A stretch of 10,274 nt of DNA from Kiritimatiellia bacterium (lineage in GTDB: Bacteria > Verrucomicrobiota > Kiritimatiellia > RFP12 > UBA1067): positions 1 through 10,274 of the forward strand of contig JAFPYE010000007.1 in NCBI GenBank assembly GCA_017412325.1, written 5' to 3'. Every line of letters begins with the position of its first letter. Positions within the stretch are counted from its first letter, which is position 1. Below, one piece after another: positions 1 through 6,303 of the stretch. Both the position numbers and the translations under genes were made by a program. Below the pieces are notes generated by a model that saw only the letters and a list, made by a program, of their open reading frames with translations, was not told the DNA's origin and did not search any database.

Positions 1-620
1 AAGCCCGTGCCCGTCAGCTTGCCCGAAAGCCCCAGGTTCGTGCGCACGCGGTTCGACAGCTCGTTCATCATGGCCCAGTAGACGGTGTACCAGCCCGCGA
101 TCACGTTCGCGCGCGCGTTCGACGACTGGCGGCGGCCCGTGACCACCGTCTCACCGTCGCACAGCGCGTCGTTCACCGCGTCGAGCCAGTTGTCGGCGGC
201 GATGTTGTCGGCGTCGAAGACCGCGATCGCGTCAAAGCCGCCGCGCGCGCGGACGCGTTCGATGCCCCACGCGAGCACGTCGCCCTTGCCGGCGCTCGGC
301 GTCGTCTTCTCCCAGACGGTCGCGCCCGCCGCGCGCGCCACCGCCGCCGTCGCGTCCGTGCAGTTGTCCGCGAGCACGATCGTCTCGCGGCGGTCGGCGG
401 GATACTTGCCCATGGCAAGACTCTTGACCGGGAGCCGGATCACCCGCTCTTCGTTGCGCGCGCAGACGAGCACCGCGAAGCGCAGCTTTTCCGCCGCCGG
501 CGGGTGACGGCGTTCGCGCCGCACGAGCCCGAGCAGCACCAGCAGCGTCGACCACAGGAAAACGCCGCTCAGCGCGCAGCAGAGCAGATCGAAGACGAAT
601 GCCGCCGTGGGGTGGGCCAT
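1..620 (-). CDS. Family 2 glycosyltransferase, membrane-anchored (C-terminal part lies beyond the window)
   Basis: The first 206 codons of a GT-A fold glycosyltransferase read from ATG at 620 to the window edge. Residues about 6-33 form a hydrophobic N-terminal helix followed by RRERRH, suggesting membrane anchoring with the catalytic domain in the cytoplasm. The GT2 signature follows: VLVCARNEERVI at about 50-61, VLADNCTDAT at about 82-91 for nucleotide-sugar binding, a GKGDVLAWG segment at 111-119, the DAD metal-binding motif inside VFDADN (about 134-139), and KLTGTG at the cut end. This layout resembles processive, membrane-bound GT2 enzymes that make envelope or exported polysaccharides; donor and acceptor are not readable. 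An in-frame TGA lies 27 bases upstream and no other start codon lies between, so ATG 620 is the start. It has no Shine-Dalgarno. It follows the 79-residue membrane protein gene by 39 bases and is probably cotranscribed with it. Confidence 0.88.
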   Translation of the reverse strand, partial: MAHPTAAFVFDLLCCALSGVFLWSTLLVLLGLVRRERRHPPAAEKLRFAVLVCARNEERVIRLPVKSLAMGKYPADRRETIVLADNCTDATAAVARAAGATVWEKTTPSAGKGDVLAWGIERVRARGGFDAIAVFDADNIAADNWLDAVNDALCDGETVVTGRRQSSNARANVIAGWYTVYWAMMNELSNRVRTNLGLSGKLTGTG

Positions 621-659
621 TGCGAACGAAAGGAGCCGCGTCCGTCACGCGGCACAGGC

Positions 660-899
660 TCAGGCCTTGCTCAGGAACTCGAAATGCGTGTAGAGCACGT
701 AGACGAGAACGCCCGAAACCGCCAGCGCGACGAGCGCGGCGATGAGGGCGGCCGTGGCCGCGCCCTTGCTGGTCGTCCCGCCCTTCGCACCCTGGACGGG
801 CGCGGTGGGTTCGAGCTTGAAGCGATCGGCGATTGTCGCGCCGCCGGCAGCTGCGGGAGCGGCCGGTGCGGCAGATTTTGCTGGCTTCTTGATTTTCAT
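660..899 (-). CDS. Small single-pass membrane protein, unknown function
   Basis: A 79-residue protein that I do not recognise. Residues 1-20 are Lys/Ala/Pro-rich (MKIKKPAKSAAPAAP), 21-48 are a polar stretch with FKLEPTAP and two Gly/Ser/Thr-rich patches, and about 49-71 form one strongly hydrophobic helix ending in VLVYVLYTHF. The basic N-terminus suggests it faces the cytoplasm, leaving only a few residues on the far side. Coding is supported by a well-placed promoter at 909-938, an ATG exactly 9 bases after the -10, and a sensible soluble-then-membrane layout, although Ala/Pro-rich translation is cheap in GC-rich DNA. It is upstream of the GT2 gene and probably in the same transcript, so a role as an accessory membrane subunit is conceivable but is inference only. 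There is no Shine-Dalgarno, which fits leaderless initiation. Confidence 0.7.
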   Translation of the reverse strand: MKIKKPAKSAAPAAPAAAGGATIADRFKLEPTAPVQGAKGGTTSKGAATAALIAALVALAVSGVLVYVLYTHFEFLSKA

Positions 900-908
900 G
901 GCAACGTA

Positions 909-938
909 ATTATATCATGAAAACGGTTTCGAAAGCAA
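909..938 (-). promoter_or_regulatory. Promoter of the small membrane protein/GT2 unit, predicted leaderless start
   Basis: Reading the minus strand, TTGCTT (938-933) is followed after 18 bases by the extended -10 TGATATAAT, with a perfect TATAAT at 914-909. The transcription start would fall near 902, giving a leader of about 3 bases before ATG 899. The AT-rich hexamer stands out in GC-rich surroundings and sits between the argD stop and the next start codon. No terminator is visible between argD and this promoter. Confidence 0.72.
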
Positions 939-957
939 GATGCCGTTTCGGGGCGAC

Positions 958-2163
958 TTACTCCGCGTCGCCGCCGAACGTGCAGTCAAGCGCGTCGGCG
1001 ATCATGTCGACGGCCTCTTCGAGGTCCTCTTCCTTCAGCACCAGCGGCGGCAGGAAGCGGACGACGTTGCCGCCCGCCGTCAGCGCCAGAAGCCCCTGCG
1101 CCCGCAGCGCCTCGACGACCTCCTTCGGGTCGCCGTCCACCACGAGGCCGAGCATCAGCCCCTTGCCGCGGACTTCCAGCAGCTGGTCGTACTGGTCGAC
1201 GAAGCCCTGCAGCGCCTCGCGGAAGAGGTTGCCCACCTCGGTCGCGCGCTGCAAGAGCCCCTCTTCCTCGATGACGTCGATGACCGCGAGCGCCGCCGCC
1301 GCCGCGACGGGGTTGCCGCCGAAGGTCGACGCGTGCGAACCGGGCGTGAACACGTCCGCGCACTTCGCGTTCGAGACCAGGGCGCCCATCGGGATGCCGT
1401 CGGCGAGCGACTTGGCGAGCGTGAAGAGGTCGGGCTGGACGTCGTAGCCCTGCCACGCGAACCACGTGCCCGTGCGGCCCATGCCCGTCTGCACCTCGTC
1501 GCAGATCATCAGGAGGTTCTTCTCGTCGCAGAGGGCGCGCACGCCCGCCATGAATTCCGCCGTCGCGGGCGTGACGCCGCCCTCGCCCTGCACGGCTTCG
1601 AGCAGGATGGCGACCGTCTTGTCGTTCACCGCCGCCTTGACGCTCTCCAGGTCGTTGAAGTCCGCATAGGCGAAGCCGACCGGCAGCGGGTCGTAGCCCT
1701 CCTGGCACCACGCCTGCGCCGTCGCCGCGAGCGTCGCGAGCGTGCGGCCGTGGAAGCCCTGGCGCATCGTCACGACCTCGTAGCGCCCGCCGTTCGCCGC
1801 GCCCCACTTGCGCGCAAGCTTGATCGCCGCCTCGTTCGCCTCCGCGCCCGAGTTGCAGAAGAACACCTTGCCGCCGAGGCCCGAAAGCGCGACCAGCTTC
1901 GCGGCGAGCTTCGTCGCGGGCTCGTTCGCGTAGAGGTTCGACGCGTGCGTGAGCTTCGCCGCCTGCTGCTGGATCGCCTCGACCACCTTACCGTGGCAGT
2001 GGCCGACATTGTGCACGCCGATGCCCGCCGTGAAGTCGTACAGCGTCAGGCCGTCGGCGTCGCGCACCGTCACGCCCTTGCCGCTCGCCAGGACCACGCT
2101 CGGCGCGTACGTCGGCATCAGGCACTTCCCGTAGGTTTCCAACATGTCGGTTGTCTTGCTCAT
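958..2163 (-). CDS. argD: Acetylornithine aminotransferase (ArgD), class III PLP enzyme
   Basis: A 401-residue cytoplasmic enzyme that transaminates N-acetylglutamate semialdehyde with glutamate to N-acetylornithine in arginine synthesis. Class III aminotransferase landmarks are present: FTAGIGVHNVGH at 44-55, CNSGAEANEAAIKLAR at 103-118 for PLP phosphate binding, FHGRT at 137-141, EAVQGEGG at 189-196, DEVQTGMGRTG at 222-232, the Schiff-base lysine K251 in TLAKSLADGIPMGA, and STFGGNPV at 279-286. Length and order match ArgD; the argB gene directly upstream supports arginine rather than GABA or ornithine transamination. Some ArgD enzymes also serve as succinyl-diaminopimelate aminotransferase in lysine synthesis, which sequence alone cannot separate. 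ATG at 2163 overlaps the argB TGA as ATGA and has a GGAGA Shine-Dalgarno at 2171-2175, seven bases away, so expression should be coupled to argB. The stop is TAA. Confidence 0.95.
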   Translation of the reverse strand: MSKTTDMLETYGKCLMPTYAPSVVLASGKGVTVRDADGLTLYDFTAGIGVHNVGHCHGKVVEAIQQQAAKLTHASNLYANEPATKLAAKLVALSGLGGKVFFCNSGAEANEAAIKLARKWGAANGGRYEVVTMRQGFHGRTLATLAATAQAWCQEGYDPLPVGFAYADFNDLESVKAAVNDKTVAILLEAVQGEGGVTPATAEFMAGVRALCDEKNLLMICDEVQTGMGRTGTWFAWQGYDVQPDLFTLAKSLADGIPMGALVSNAKCADVFTPGSHASTFGGNPVAAAAALAVIDVIEEEGLLQRATEVGNLFREALQGFVDQYDQLLEVRGKGLMLGLVVDGDPKEVVEALRAQGLLALTAGGNVVRFLPPLVLKEEDLEEAVDMIADALDCTFGGDAE

Positions 2164-3020
2164 TCCGTTATCTCCGTTCCCACGCCTTCACGCGTGAATA
2201 TTTCCAAAAGCAGCGAATGCGCCATCCGTCCGTCCACCAGGTGGACCTTCTTGACGCCGGCGCGGATGGCGTCGCAGCAGCTGTCGATCTTCGGGAGCAT
2301 GCCGCCCGAGATGATCCCCTCCGCCTTCAGCTTGGCGACCGACGCGAGCTTCAGCGTCGAGAGGAGCGTCCGGGGGTCGCTTGGGTCGTTCAGCAGCCCC
2401 GGCACGTCCGAGACGAGCGCGAACTTGCGCACCTTCAGCTCCTTGGCGAGCGCCGCCGCCGCGATGTCGGCGTTGACGTTGTAGAGGTGGTGGTCGTCGA
2501 CGCCCGTCGCGAGCGGCGTGACGACGGGGATGATCCCCGCGTCCAGCATCTCGTTCACGGCGCGCGCGTCCACCGCCACGACCTCGCCCACGTAGCCCCG
2601 GTCGGGCGCGGCGATCTTCCGCGCCGCGAACATCCAGTTGCCGTGGAGCGTGCGCGCGTTGACGCCCTTGGCCAGCAGCCGCTTGATGATGTCGGTGTTG
2701 ACGACGTTGTTCAGCGTCTTGCGCACGACCTCCATCGTCGCCTCGTCGGTGACGCGCTGGCCCTCGACGAACTGCGGCTCGTGGCCCGATTCCTTGATCG
2801 CCTTTGAAATCGCCTTGCCGCCGCCGTGCACGATCACCACCTTGATGCCGACCGCCCGCAGGAACGCGATGTCGTCCATCAGCGAATCGAGGTTCGTCTC
2901 GACCTCCATCACGCTGCCGCCGACCTTCACGAGGACGACCGACCCCTTGAAGTCGATGATATACGGCAAGGCCGCGGTCAGGACCGCCGCCTTTGCCATT
3001 GCTGTATCTACCTTCTCCAT
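2160..3020 (-). CDS. argB: Acetylglutamate kinase (ArgB), arginine-inhibited type by its N-terminus
   Basis: A 286-residue amino-acid kinase family enzyme that phosphorylates N-acetylglutamate with ATP, the second step of arginine synthesis in the cytoplasm. Visible motifs: VKVGGSV at 31-37 with K32, HGGGKAIS at 65-72, GQRVTDEATMEVV at 87-99, NVNADIAAAALA at 181-192, LVSDVPGLL at 202-210, GGMLPKI with K244, and VHLVDGR at 259-265. The segment AAVLTAALPYIIDFKG at 11-26 matches the extra N-terminal helix of arginine-sensitive hexameric NAG kinases, which the E. coli-type insensitive dimer lacks. Feedback inhibition by arginine is therefore likely. ATG 3020 is 9 bases after a -10 hexamer; the 12 bases before it are pyrimidine-rich with no Shine-Dalgarno, so translation from a leaderless mRNA is predicted. 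M8 (2999) is an alternative that would still keep the regulatory helix. Confidence 0.95.
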   Translation of the reverse strand: MEKVDTAMAKAAVLTAALPYIIDFKGSVVLVKVGGSVMEVETNLDSLMDDIAFLRAVGIKVVIVHGGGKAISKAIKESGHEPQFVEGQRVTDEATMEVVRKTLNNVVNTDIIKRLLAKGVNARTLHGNWMFAARKIAAPDRGYVGEVVAVDARAVNEMLDAGIIPVVTPLATGVDDHHLYNVNADIAAAALAKELKVRKFALVSDVPGLLNDPSDPRTLLSTLKLASVAKLKAEGIISGGMLPKIDSCCDAIRAGVKKVHLVDGRMAHSLLLEIFTREGVGTEITE

Positions 3021-3029
3021 GAAGGAGAT

Positions 3030-3038
3030 ATTATATCA
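3030..3038 (-). promoter_or_regulatory. Extended -10 promoter of argBD, predicted leaderless start
   Basis: The minus strand reads TGATATAAT, with TATAAT at 3035-3030, seven bases after the stop codon of the GH20 gene. No convincing -35 is present at 16-18 bases, so the TG extension probably carries recognition. The start would be near 3023, leaving a leader of about 3 bases (TTC) before ATG 3020. There is no terminator between the GH20 gene and this site, so read-through from upstream is also possible. Confidence 0.72.
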
Positions 3039-3044
3039 TAAATT

Positions 3045-4547
3045 TCAGTCGATTGGCGCGGCATTGATGCAGAATTCGCGGATCAGCGTCGACCGCACCG
3101 CCGGGATGCGCGCGCGGAACGACGGCCACGACTTGCGCGCCGGCTGCGTCCACAGGCACTCCGCGAGCGCGCTCATGCGCGGCCACATCTTCCACTCGTA
3201 TTCGCTGCCATTCCACGTGTATTCGGTCCAGTTGTTGCCCTGGCCGCCGAGGATGTGGCCCTGCTGCCCCTCGGGGATCCCGCGCGCCGGGTCGAAGCCG
3301 TAGCACCGCTCCAGCGTCGCGGCAAAGCCGTAGTTGATGTATTCGTAGGGATCTTCCTTCAGACCCTGCGGATTGTCGAGGTAGCACGGATCGACCGGCG
3401 TCATGACCGCGTCGTTGCCGCGCGCCGCCGCCTTGATGCCGCCGCCCGGGCCGCGCCACGACATGATGATCGTCTCGGTGCCGGGGTTGCCGTCCAGCAC
3501 CTCGTCCCAGCCGACCGCGCGGCGGCCCTTCCGGGCGAGATACTCGGTGAAGTGGCGCGTCATCCAGCCCTGCAGGCCTTCCTCGCCGTCCAAACCCAGG
3601 TCCTTGATGCGCTGCTGGCACTTCGCGCAGTGCTTCCACATCTTCTTCGGCGCCTCGTCGCCGCCGATGTGGACGATGGGCGACGGGAAGAGGTCGCACA
3701 CTTCGTCCAGCACGTCCTCCAGGAACTTGATCACCTGGTCGTTGCCGCCGCAGAAGATGTGCTCGCTCACGCCCCAGCGCGACCACGGCGCAAACTGCTC
3801 GCCCGTGCAGCCAAGCTCGGGGTAGGCCGCAATCGCCGCAAGCGCGTGGCCCGGCAGCTCGATCTCGGGGATGACGGTGATGTGGCGCGCCGCCGCGTAG
3901 GCGACGATCTCGCGCACGTCGTCCTGCGTGTAGTAGTAGGGCCCGTAGGGAATATGGTTGTTCACCCAGGACGTCTCCTCCCCGTCGTCGCCCGGCTGGA
4001 TGAGGCACTTCGGCTTCGGGCTGCCGGGACGCACCGCTCCCTTCCGCGTCAGCTCGGGATACTTCTTGATCTCGAGGCGCCAGCCCTGGTCCTCGGTCAG
4101 GTGCCAGTGCAGGACGTTCAGCTTGTGGTAGGCCATCGCGTCCAGCGTCTTCATCAGCACTTCCTTGCCGAAGAAGTGGCGGCAGTCGTCGAAGTGGAGC
4201 CCGCGCCACTTGAAGCGCGGCGCGTCCTCGATCTCGACATAGGGGAGGACGAGCCCCCGGCCCGAGCGCGCCGTCAGCTGGCGGACCGTCTGGCCCGCGT
4301 AGAACCGGCCCGCCGCGTCGGACGAGACGATCTTGACGCCGTCGTCCGAGACCGTCAGCCGATAACCTTCCGCCGGAATCGCCGCGTCCGTCTCGAACAC
4401 CGTCAGGGCACCGAGCGCCTTCTGGTCCTGCACGACGAGCGAACCTTCGCGCTCGACCACCTTGTTCGGCAGCGGAATCACGTTGACCGACGCCATCGTT
4501 CCCATCGCCGTCGCGGCCACCGCGCCGGCAATCAGTTCCTTCATCAT
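3045..4547 (-). CDS. GH20 beta-N-acetylhexosaminidase, exported
   Basis: A 500-residue glycoside hydrolase family 20 enzyme removing terminal beta-linked GlcNAc or GalNAc, from chitin fragments, peptidoglycan-derived sugars or host glycans. Residues 1-20 look like a signal peptide (Lys near the start, then AGAVAATAMGTMA), placing it in periplasm or outside. Residues about 22-110 form the GH20 N-terminal domain (IPLPNKV); the TIM barrel starts at KWRGLHFDDCRHF (113-125) and continues with HKLNVLHWHLTEDQGWRLEIKKYPELT. The catalytic pair D297-E298 sits in HIGGDEAPKKMW, with further substrate-pocket elements MSWRG (362-366) and NNWTEY (438-443). Ten cysteines is many, and some may form disulfides. 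Two adjacent ATGs (4547 and 4544) are possible; the purine run GGGGGAAGGAA just upstream fits the second slightly better by spacing. The first overlaps the stop of a 14-codon upstream ORF. No other start is available before an in-frame TAG. Confidence 0.93.
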   Translation of the reverse strand: MMKELIAGAVAATAMGTMASVNVIPLPNKVVEREGSLVVQDQKALGALTVFETDAAIPAEGYRLTVSDDGVKIVSSDAAGRFYAGQTVRQLTARSGRGLVLPYVEIEDAPRFKWRGLHFDDCRHFFGKEVLMKTLDAMAYHKLNVLHWHLTEDQGWRLEIKKYPELTRKGAVRPGSPKPKCLIQPGDDGEETSWVNNHIPYGPYYYTQDDVREIVAYAAARHITVIPEIELPGHALAAIAAYPELGCTGEQFAPWSRWGVSEHIFCGGNDQVIKFLEDVLDEVCDLFPSPIVHIGGDEAPKKMWKHCAKCQQRIKDLGLDGEEGLQGWMTRHFTEYLARKGRRAVGWDEVLDGNPGTETIIMSWRGPGGGIKAAARGNDAVMTPVDPCYLDNPQGLKEDPYEYINYGFAATLERCYGFDPARGIPEGQQGHILGGQGNNWTEYTWNGSEYEWKMWPRMSALAECLWTQPARKSWPSFRARIPAVRSTLIREFCINAAPID

Positions 4548-4588
4548 TTCCTTCCCCCTGTGTTGCGCTCCCCCCGGAGCTTGTTCAT
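4544..4588 (-). CDS. Possible 14-codon leaderless upstream ORF overlapping the GH20 start
   Basis: ATG at 4588 opens MNKLRGERNTGGRK and ends at TGA 4546-4544, which overlaps the first GH20 ATG as ATGA. The ATG lies 9 bases after the -10 hexamer at 4603-4598, the same distance as at argB and the small membrane protein gene, so it would be translated as a leaderless start. The purine-rich run at 4558-4548 serves both as its last codons and as the GH20 ribosome-binding region. The peptide is basic and hydrophilic and resembles nothing I know; a role in coupling or tuning translation is more plausible than a peptide function. It may be chance, since a 14-codon ORF is short. Confidence 0.4.
   Translation of the reverse strand: MNKLRGERNTGGRK
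4567..4580 (-). other. Small hairpin in the GH20 leader
   Basis: The minus strand reads GCTCC-GGGG-GGAGC: a perfect 5-bp GC-rich stem with a 4-base loop, within the transcribed leader and inside the 14-codon upstream ORF. It lies about 20 bases before the GH20 start, so it does not directly cover the Shine-Dalgarno. The stem is short and could be chance in GC-rich DNA. Confidence 0.35.
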
Positions 4589-4597
4589 GAAAGCACT

Positions 4598-4606
4598 ATT
4601 TTACCA
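4598..4606 (-). promoter_or_regulatory. Extended -10 promoter of the GH20 gene
   Basis: The minus strand reads TGGTAAAAT, an extended -10 with hexamer TAAAAT at 4603-4598, in an AT-rich island between the ribosomal-operon terminator and the GH20 gene. A start near 4591 gives a 44-base leader to GH20, or a 3-base leader to the upstream ATG at 4588. No clear -35 is visible. Position and AT-richness support it; the hexamer is weaker than those at argB and the other sites. Confidence 0.58.
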
Positions 4607-4646
4607 TTTTACCGCCCCCGCGCGCAAGTGCCCGCGCCCATTGGAC

Positions 4647-4684
4647 AAAAAAACAAAGCGCGGCTGAATGCCGCGCTTCGTTTT
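4647..4684 (-). terminator. Intrinsic terminator ending the L25-S6-SSB-S18-L9 operon
   Basis: The minus-strand RNA forms AAGCGCGGC-ATTCA-GCCGCGCTT, a perfect 9-bp stem (4678-4670 with 4664-4656) and a 5-base loop. It is followed by TG and seven T residues at 4653-4647. Flanking AAAAC and GTTTT extend the stem to 15 bp with one G-U wobble. It begins about 20 bases after the rplI stop codon. The plus-strand copy also ends in TTTT after a stem with one A-C mismatch, so it might work weakly in both directions. Confidence 0.93.
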
Positions 4685-4703
4685 CGCCGTGTCGGTCCGA
4701 CGC

Positions 4704-5171
4704 TTAGACCGCCGGGGCGGCCTCGTCGAGAATCGTGATCTTGCAGCGGGCGAAGACGCCCTGGCCGAGATCGATCTTCGCCTCGTACTCGCCGACTTCG
4801 CGGAGCGACTCTTCGAGCGAGAACTGGCCGCGCTCGATCTTGACGCCGCGCTGGGCCTCGATCGCCGCGAGCAGGTCCGTCACGCTGACCGCGCCGTAGA
4901 GCTTCTTGCCGTCGGTCGTCGCCGCCGACACCGTGAGCTCGAGCTTGTCGAGCTTGCGGGCGATCTCGAGCGCTTCCTTCTTGAGCTCGGCGGCACGGGC
5001 GGCACGCTCGGCCTCGAGCTTCTTCAGGCGGCGCTTCGCGGCCTCGGTCGCGAGCGCGGCGAGACCCTGCGGGAAGAGGTAGTTGCGGGCGTAGCCGGGG
5101 GCGACCTTGACGATCTCGCCGGCCTTGCCGAGCTTCTTCACGCTGTCCATGAGCATCACTTCGATTGCCAT
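4704..5171 (-). CDS. rplI: 50S ribosomal protein L9
   Basis: A 155-residue large-subunit protein that binds 23S rRNA near the L1 stalk. The N-terminal domain is clear: LGKAGEIVKVAPGYARNYLFPQGLA at about 14-38, the family signature. A long charged Ala/Glu/Lys/Arg helix follows at about 42-75, then the C-terminal domain from KLELTVSAATTDGKKLYGAVS to the end. The length is slightly above the usual 148-150. ATG 5171 is fixed by a strong AAAGGAG Shine-Dalgarno eight bases upstream that lies next to the rpsR stop codon, 16 bases before the start. It is the last gene of the operon; the intrinsic terminator follows. The C-terminal tail DEAAPAV is a small extension. Confidence 0.96.
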   Translation of the reverse strand: MAIEVMLMDSVKKLGKAGEIVKVAPGYARNYLFPQGLAALATEAAKRRLKKLEAERAARAAELKKEALEIARKLDKLELTVSAATTDGKKLYGAVSVTDLLAAIEAQRGVKIERGQFSLEESLREVGEYEAKIDLGQGVFARCKITILDEAAPAV

Positions 5172-5187
5172 GATTCCGCTCCTTTCC

Positions 5188-5418
5188 TTAGGCCATCAGG
5201 CCCATGTTGCGGGCGCGCTTGACGCCCTGGCGGATCTGGCGCTGCTGCGCCGACGTGACGCCGGTGATGCGCGCGGGCAGGATCTTGCCGTAGTCCGTGA
5301 TGTAGTACTTCAGCGTCTCGATGTCGTTGATGTCGATCTGGTCCTTGGGACCGAGCGGCGGACGCTTCCTCGCGGCGAATTCCTCGCCGGCCGAGCTGTT
5401 GGATTTCTTGAAAGCCAT
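5188..5418 (-). CDS. rpsR: 30S ribosomal protein S18 (cysteine-free type)
   Basis: A 76-residue small-subunit protein that pairs with S6 on the 16S platform. The core is unmistakable: IDINDIETLKYYITDYGKILPARITG at about 28-53, then TSAQQRQIRQGVKRARNMGL, matching the S18 C-terminal half. There are no cysteines, so this is the zinc-free form. The N-terminal tail MAFKKSNSSAGEEF is the usual variable, disordered part. ATG 5418 has an AAAGGAAA Shine-Dalgarno at 5433-5426, seven bases away. It is placed between ssb and rplI as in the common rpsF-ssb-rpsR-rplI operon; the gap to ssb is 30 bases. Confidence 0.96.
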   Translation of the reverse strand: MAFKKSNSSAGEEFAARKRPPLGPKDQIDINDIETLKYYITDYGKILPARITGVTSAQQRQIRQGVKRARNMGLMA

Positions 5419-5448
5419 GGTTGGATTTCCTTTTTAAGTTTTTGCGTT

Positions 5449-5868
5449 TTAGAACGGGAGCGCCTCTTCGGTCTCGCTCATCTCCATCGCGCTGGGCGCG
5501 GGGAACTCGGGCCGCTGCCCCTGGGGAGCGAACCGCTCGCCCTTGGGCAGGAACTTGATGGTCGTCGCACGCACCTTCAGCTTCTGGTGGCGCACGCCGT
5601 CCTTCTCCCAGGTGTCCATCTGGAGCCGTCCCTCGACGAGGATCGAACTGCCCTTGGCGAGGTACTGCCCGCAGAGCTCCGCCAGCTTGTCCCACGCATC
5701 GACGTCGATGAAGACGGGGAAGTCCTGCATCTGTCCGTTGCGGTCCCGGCGGCGCTCGTTGATGGCGAGCCCCAGACGCGCGACCTTCATGCCGCTCGCC
5801 CCCGTCATGCGGACGTCGGGGTCGCGGGTGAGGTTGCCCATCAGGATGACTTTGTTGAAGGAGGCCAT
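5449..5868 (-). CDS. ssb: Single-stranded DNA-binding protein, short-linker form
   Basis: A 139-residue SSB that coats single-stranded DNA during replication, repair and recombination and recruits partners through its C-terminal tip. The OB fold covers about 1-110: FNKVILMGNLTRDPDVR at 4-20, VARLGLAINERRRDRNG, then FVDVDAWDKLAELCGQYLAKG-like text (here PVFIDVDAWDKLAELCGQYL) and ILVEGRLQMDTWEKDGVRH. The tip ETEEALPF is a variant of the canonical acidic DDDIPF. The linker between OB fold and tip is only about 25 residues and lacks the long Gly/Gln-rich region of E. coli SSB (178 residues). ATG 5868 has no recognisable Shine-Dalgarno in the 27-base gap after rpsF, unlike its neighbours; this could lower its translation relative to S6 and S18, which is inference. 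Confidence 0.96.
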   Translation of the reverse strand: MASFNKVILMGNLTRDPDVRMTGASGMKVARLGLAINERRRDRNGQMQDFPVFIDVDAWDKLAELCGQYLAKGSSILVEGRLQMDTWEKDGVRHQKLKVRATTIKFLPKGERFAPQGQRPEFPAPSAMEMSETEEALPF

Positions 5869-5895
5869 GAGATGTGTCCCGTTGGTCGTGTCGTC

Positions 5896-6303
5896 TTAGG
5901 CCTCGGTCGGCGTCTCGCCGGCGGCGACGGCTTCAGCGGCCTGCTGCTGCGCGGCGGCCTTGCGGGAGGCGCGATCGGCGCGGGCCGTGCGCTCGGCGGC
6001 GATCTTCGCCTCGCGGCGCTCGTCGACGGCGAGGATCTGCACGCGGAACACCTCTTCGACGAGGCGGTAGCGCTTGATCAGCTCCTCGATGCGGTCGGCG
6101 GGAAGCTCCATGCGGACCTTCACGTAGACGCCCGATTCCTTCTTGGACAGCGCACGCGCGAAGGTGCGCTTGCCGAGCGATTCGGTCGACAGCACCGTGC
6201 CGCCGATGCGCGTCACTTCCGCGAGCGCCTTTTCGAGGTTCGCGTTGAGGACGTCGTCCTTGGTGACGCCGACGAAGATATAGATTGCGTCGTACTTCTT
6301 CAT
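5896..6303 (-). CDS. rpsF: 30S ribosomal protein S6
   Basis: A 135-residue small-subunit protein that forms a heterodimer with S18. The S6 ferredoxin-like fold occupies about 1-95: YDAIYIFVGVTKDDVLNANLE-type N-terminus, GGTVLSTESLGKRTFA (about 34-49) and the beta strand VYVKVRMELPADRIEELIKRYRLVEEVFR. Residues about 97-135 are an Ala/Glu/Arg-rich tail, typical of variable S6 C-termini. The start ATG 6303 shares one base with the L25 stop (TAATG) and has a full AAGGAGG Shine-Dalgarno at 6317-6311 inside the L25 gene, seven bases away, so strong coupled translation is expected. Autoregulation by an S6:S18 complex is known in other bacteria; I see no clear binding motif here. Confidence 0.95.
   Translation of the reverse strand: MKKYDAIYIFVGVTKDDVLNANLEKALAEVTRIGGTVLSTESLGKRTFARALSKKESGVYVKVRMELPADRIEELIKRYRLVEEVFRVQILAVDERREAKIAAERTARADRASRKAAAQQQAAEAVAAGETPTEA

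Noticed and set aside
921..957. Possible terminator after argD
   Set aside because: There are similar CGAAACGG and CGAAACCG direct repeats but no stem with a following T-run.
940..2484. Long plus-strand open frame of about 514 codons opposite argD/argB
   Set aside because: It is Arg/His/Leu-rich low-complexity translation opposite two clear arg genes; open antisense frames are expected in GC-rich coding DNA.
2957..2965. Plus-strand TGATATACG inside argB
   Set aside because: Opposite orientation with no gene to drive, and it lacks the conserved last T of the -10; it is explained by codons for Tyr-Ile-Ile-Asp.
3255..4667. Long plus-strand open frame opposite the GH20 gene
   Set aside because: No recognisable motif and a composition typical of antisense translation; GH20 on the minus strand is well supported by its catalytic motif.
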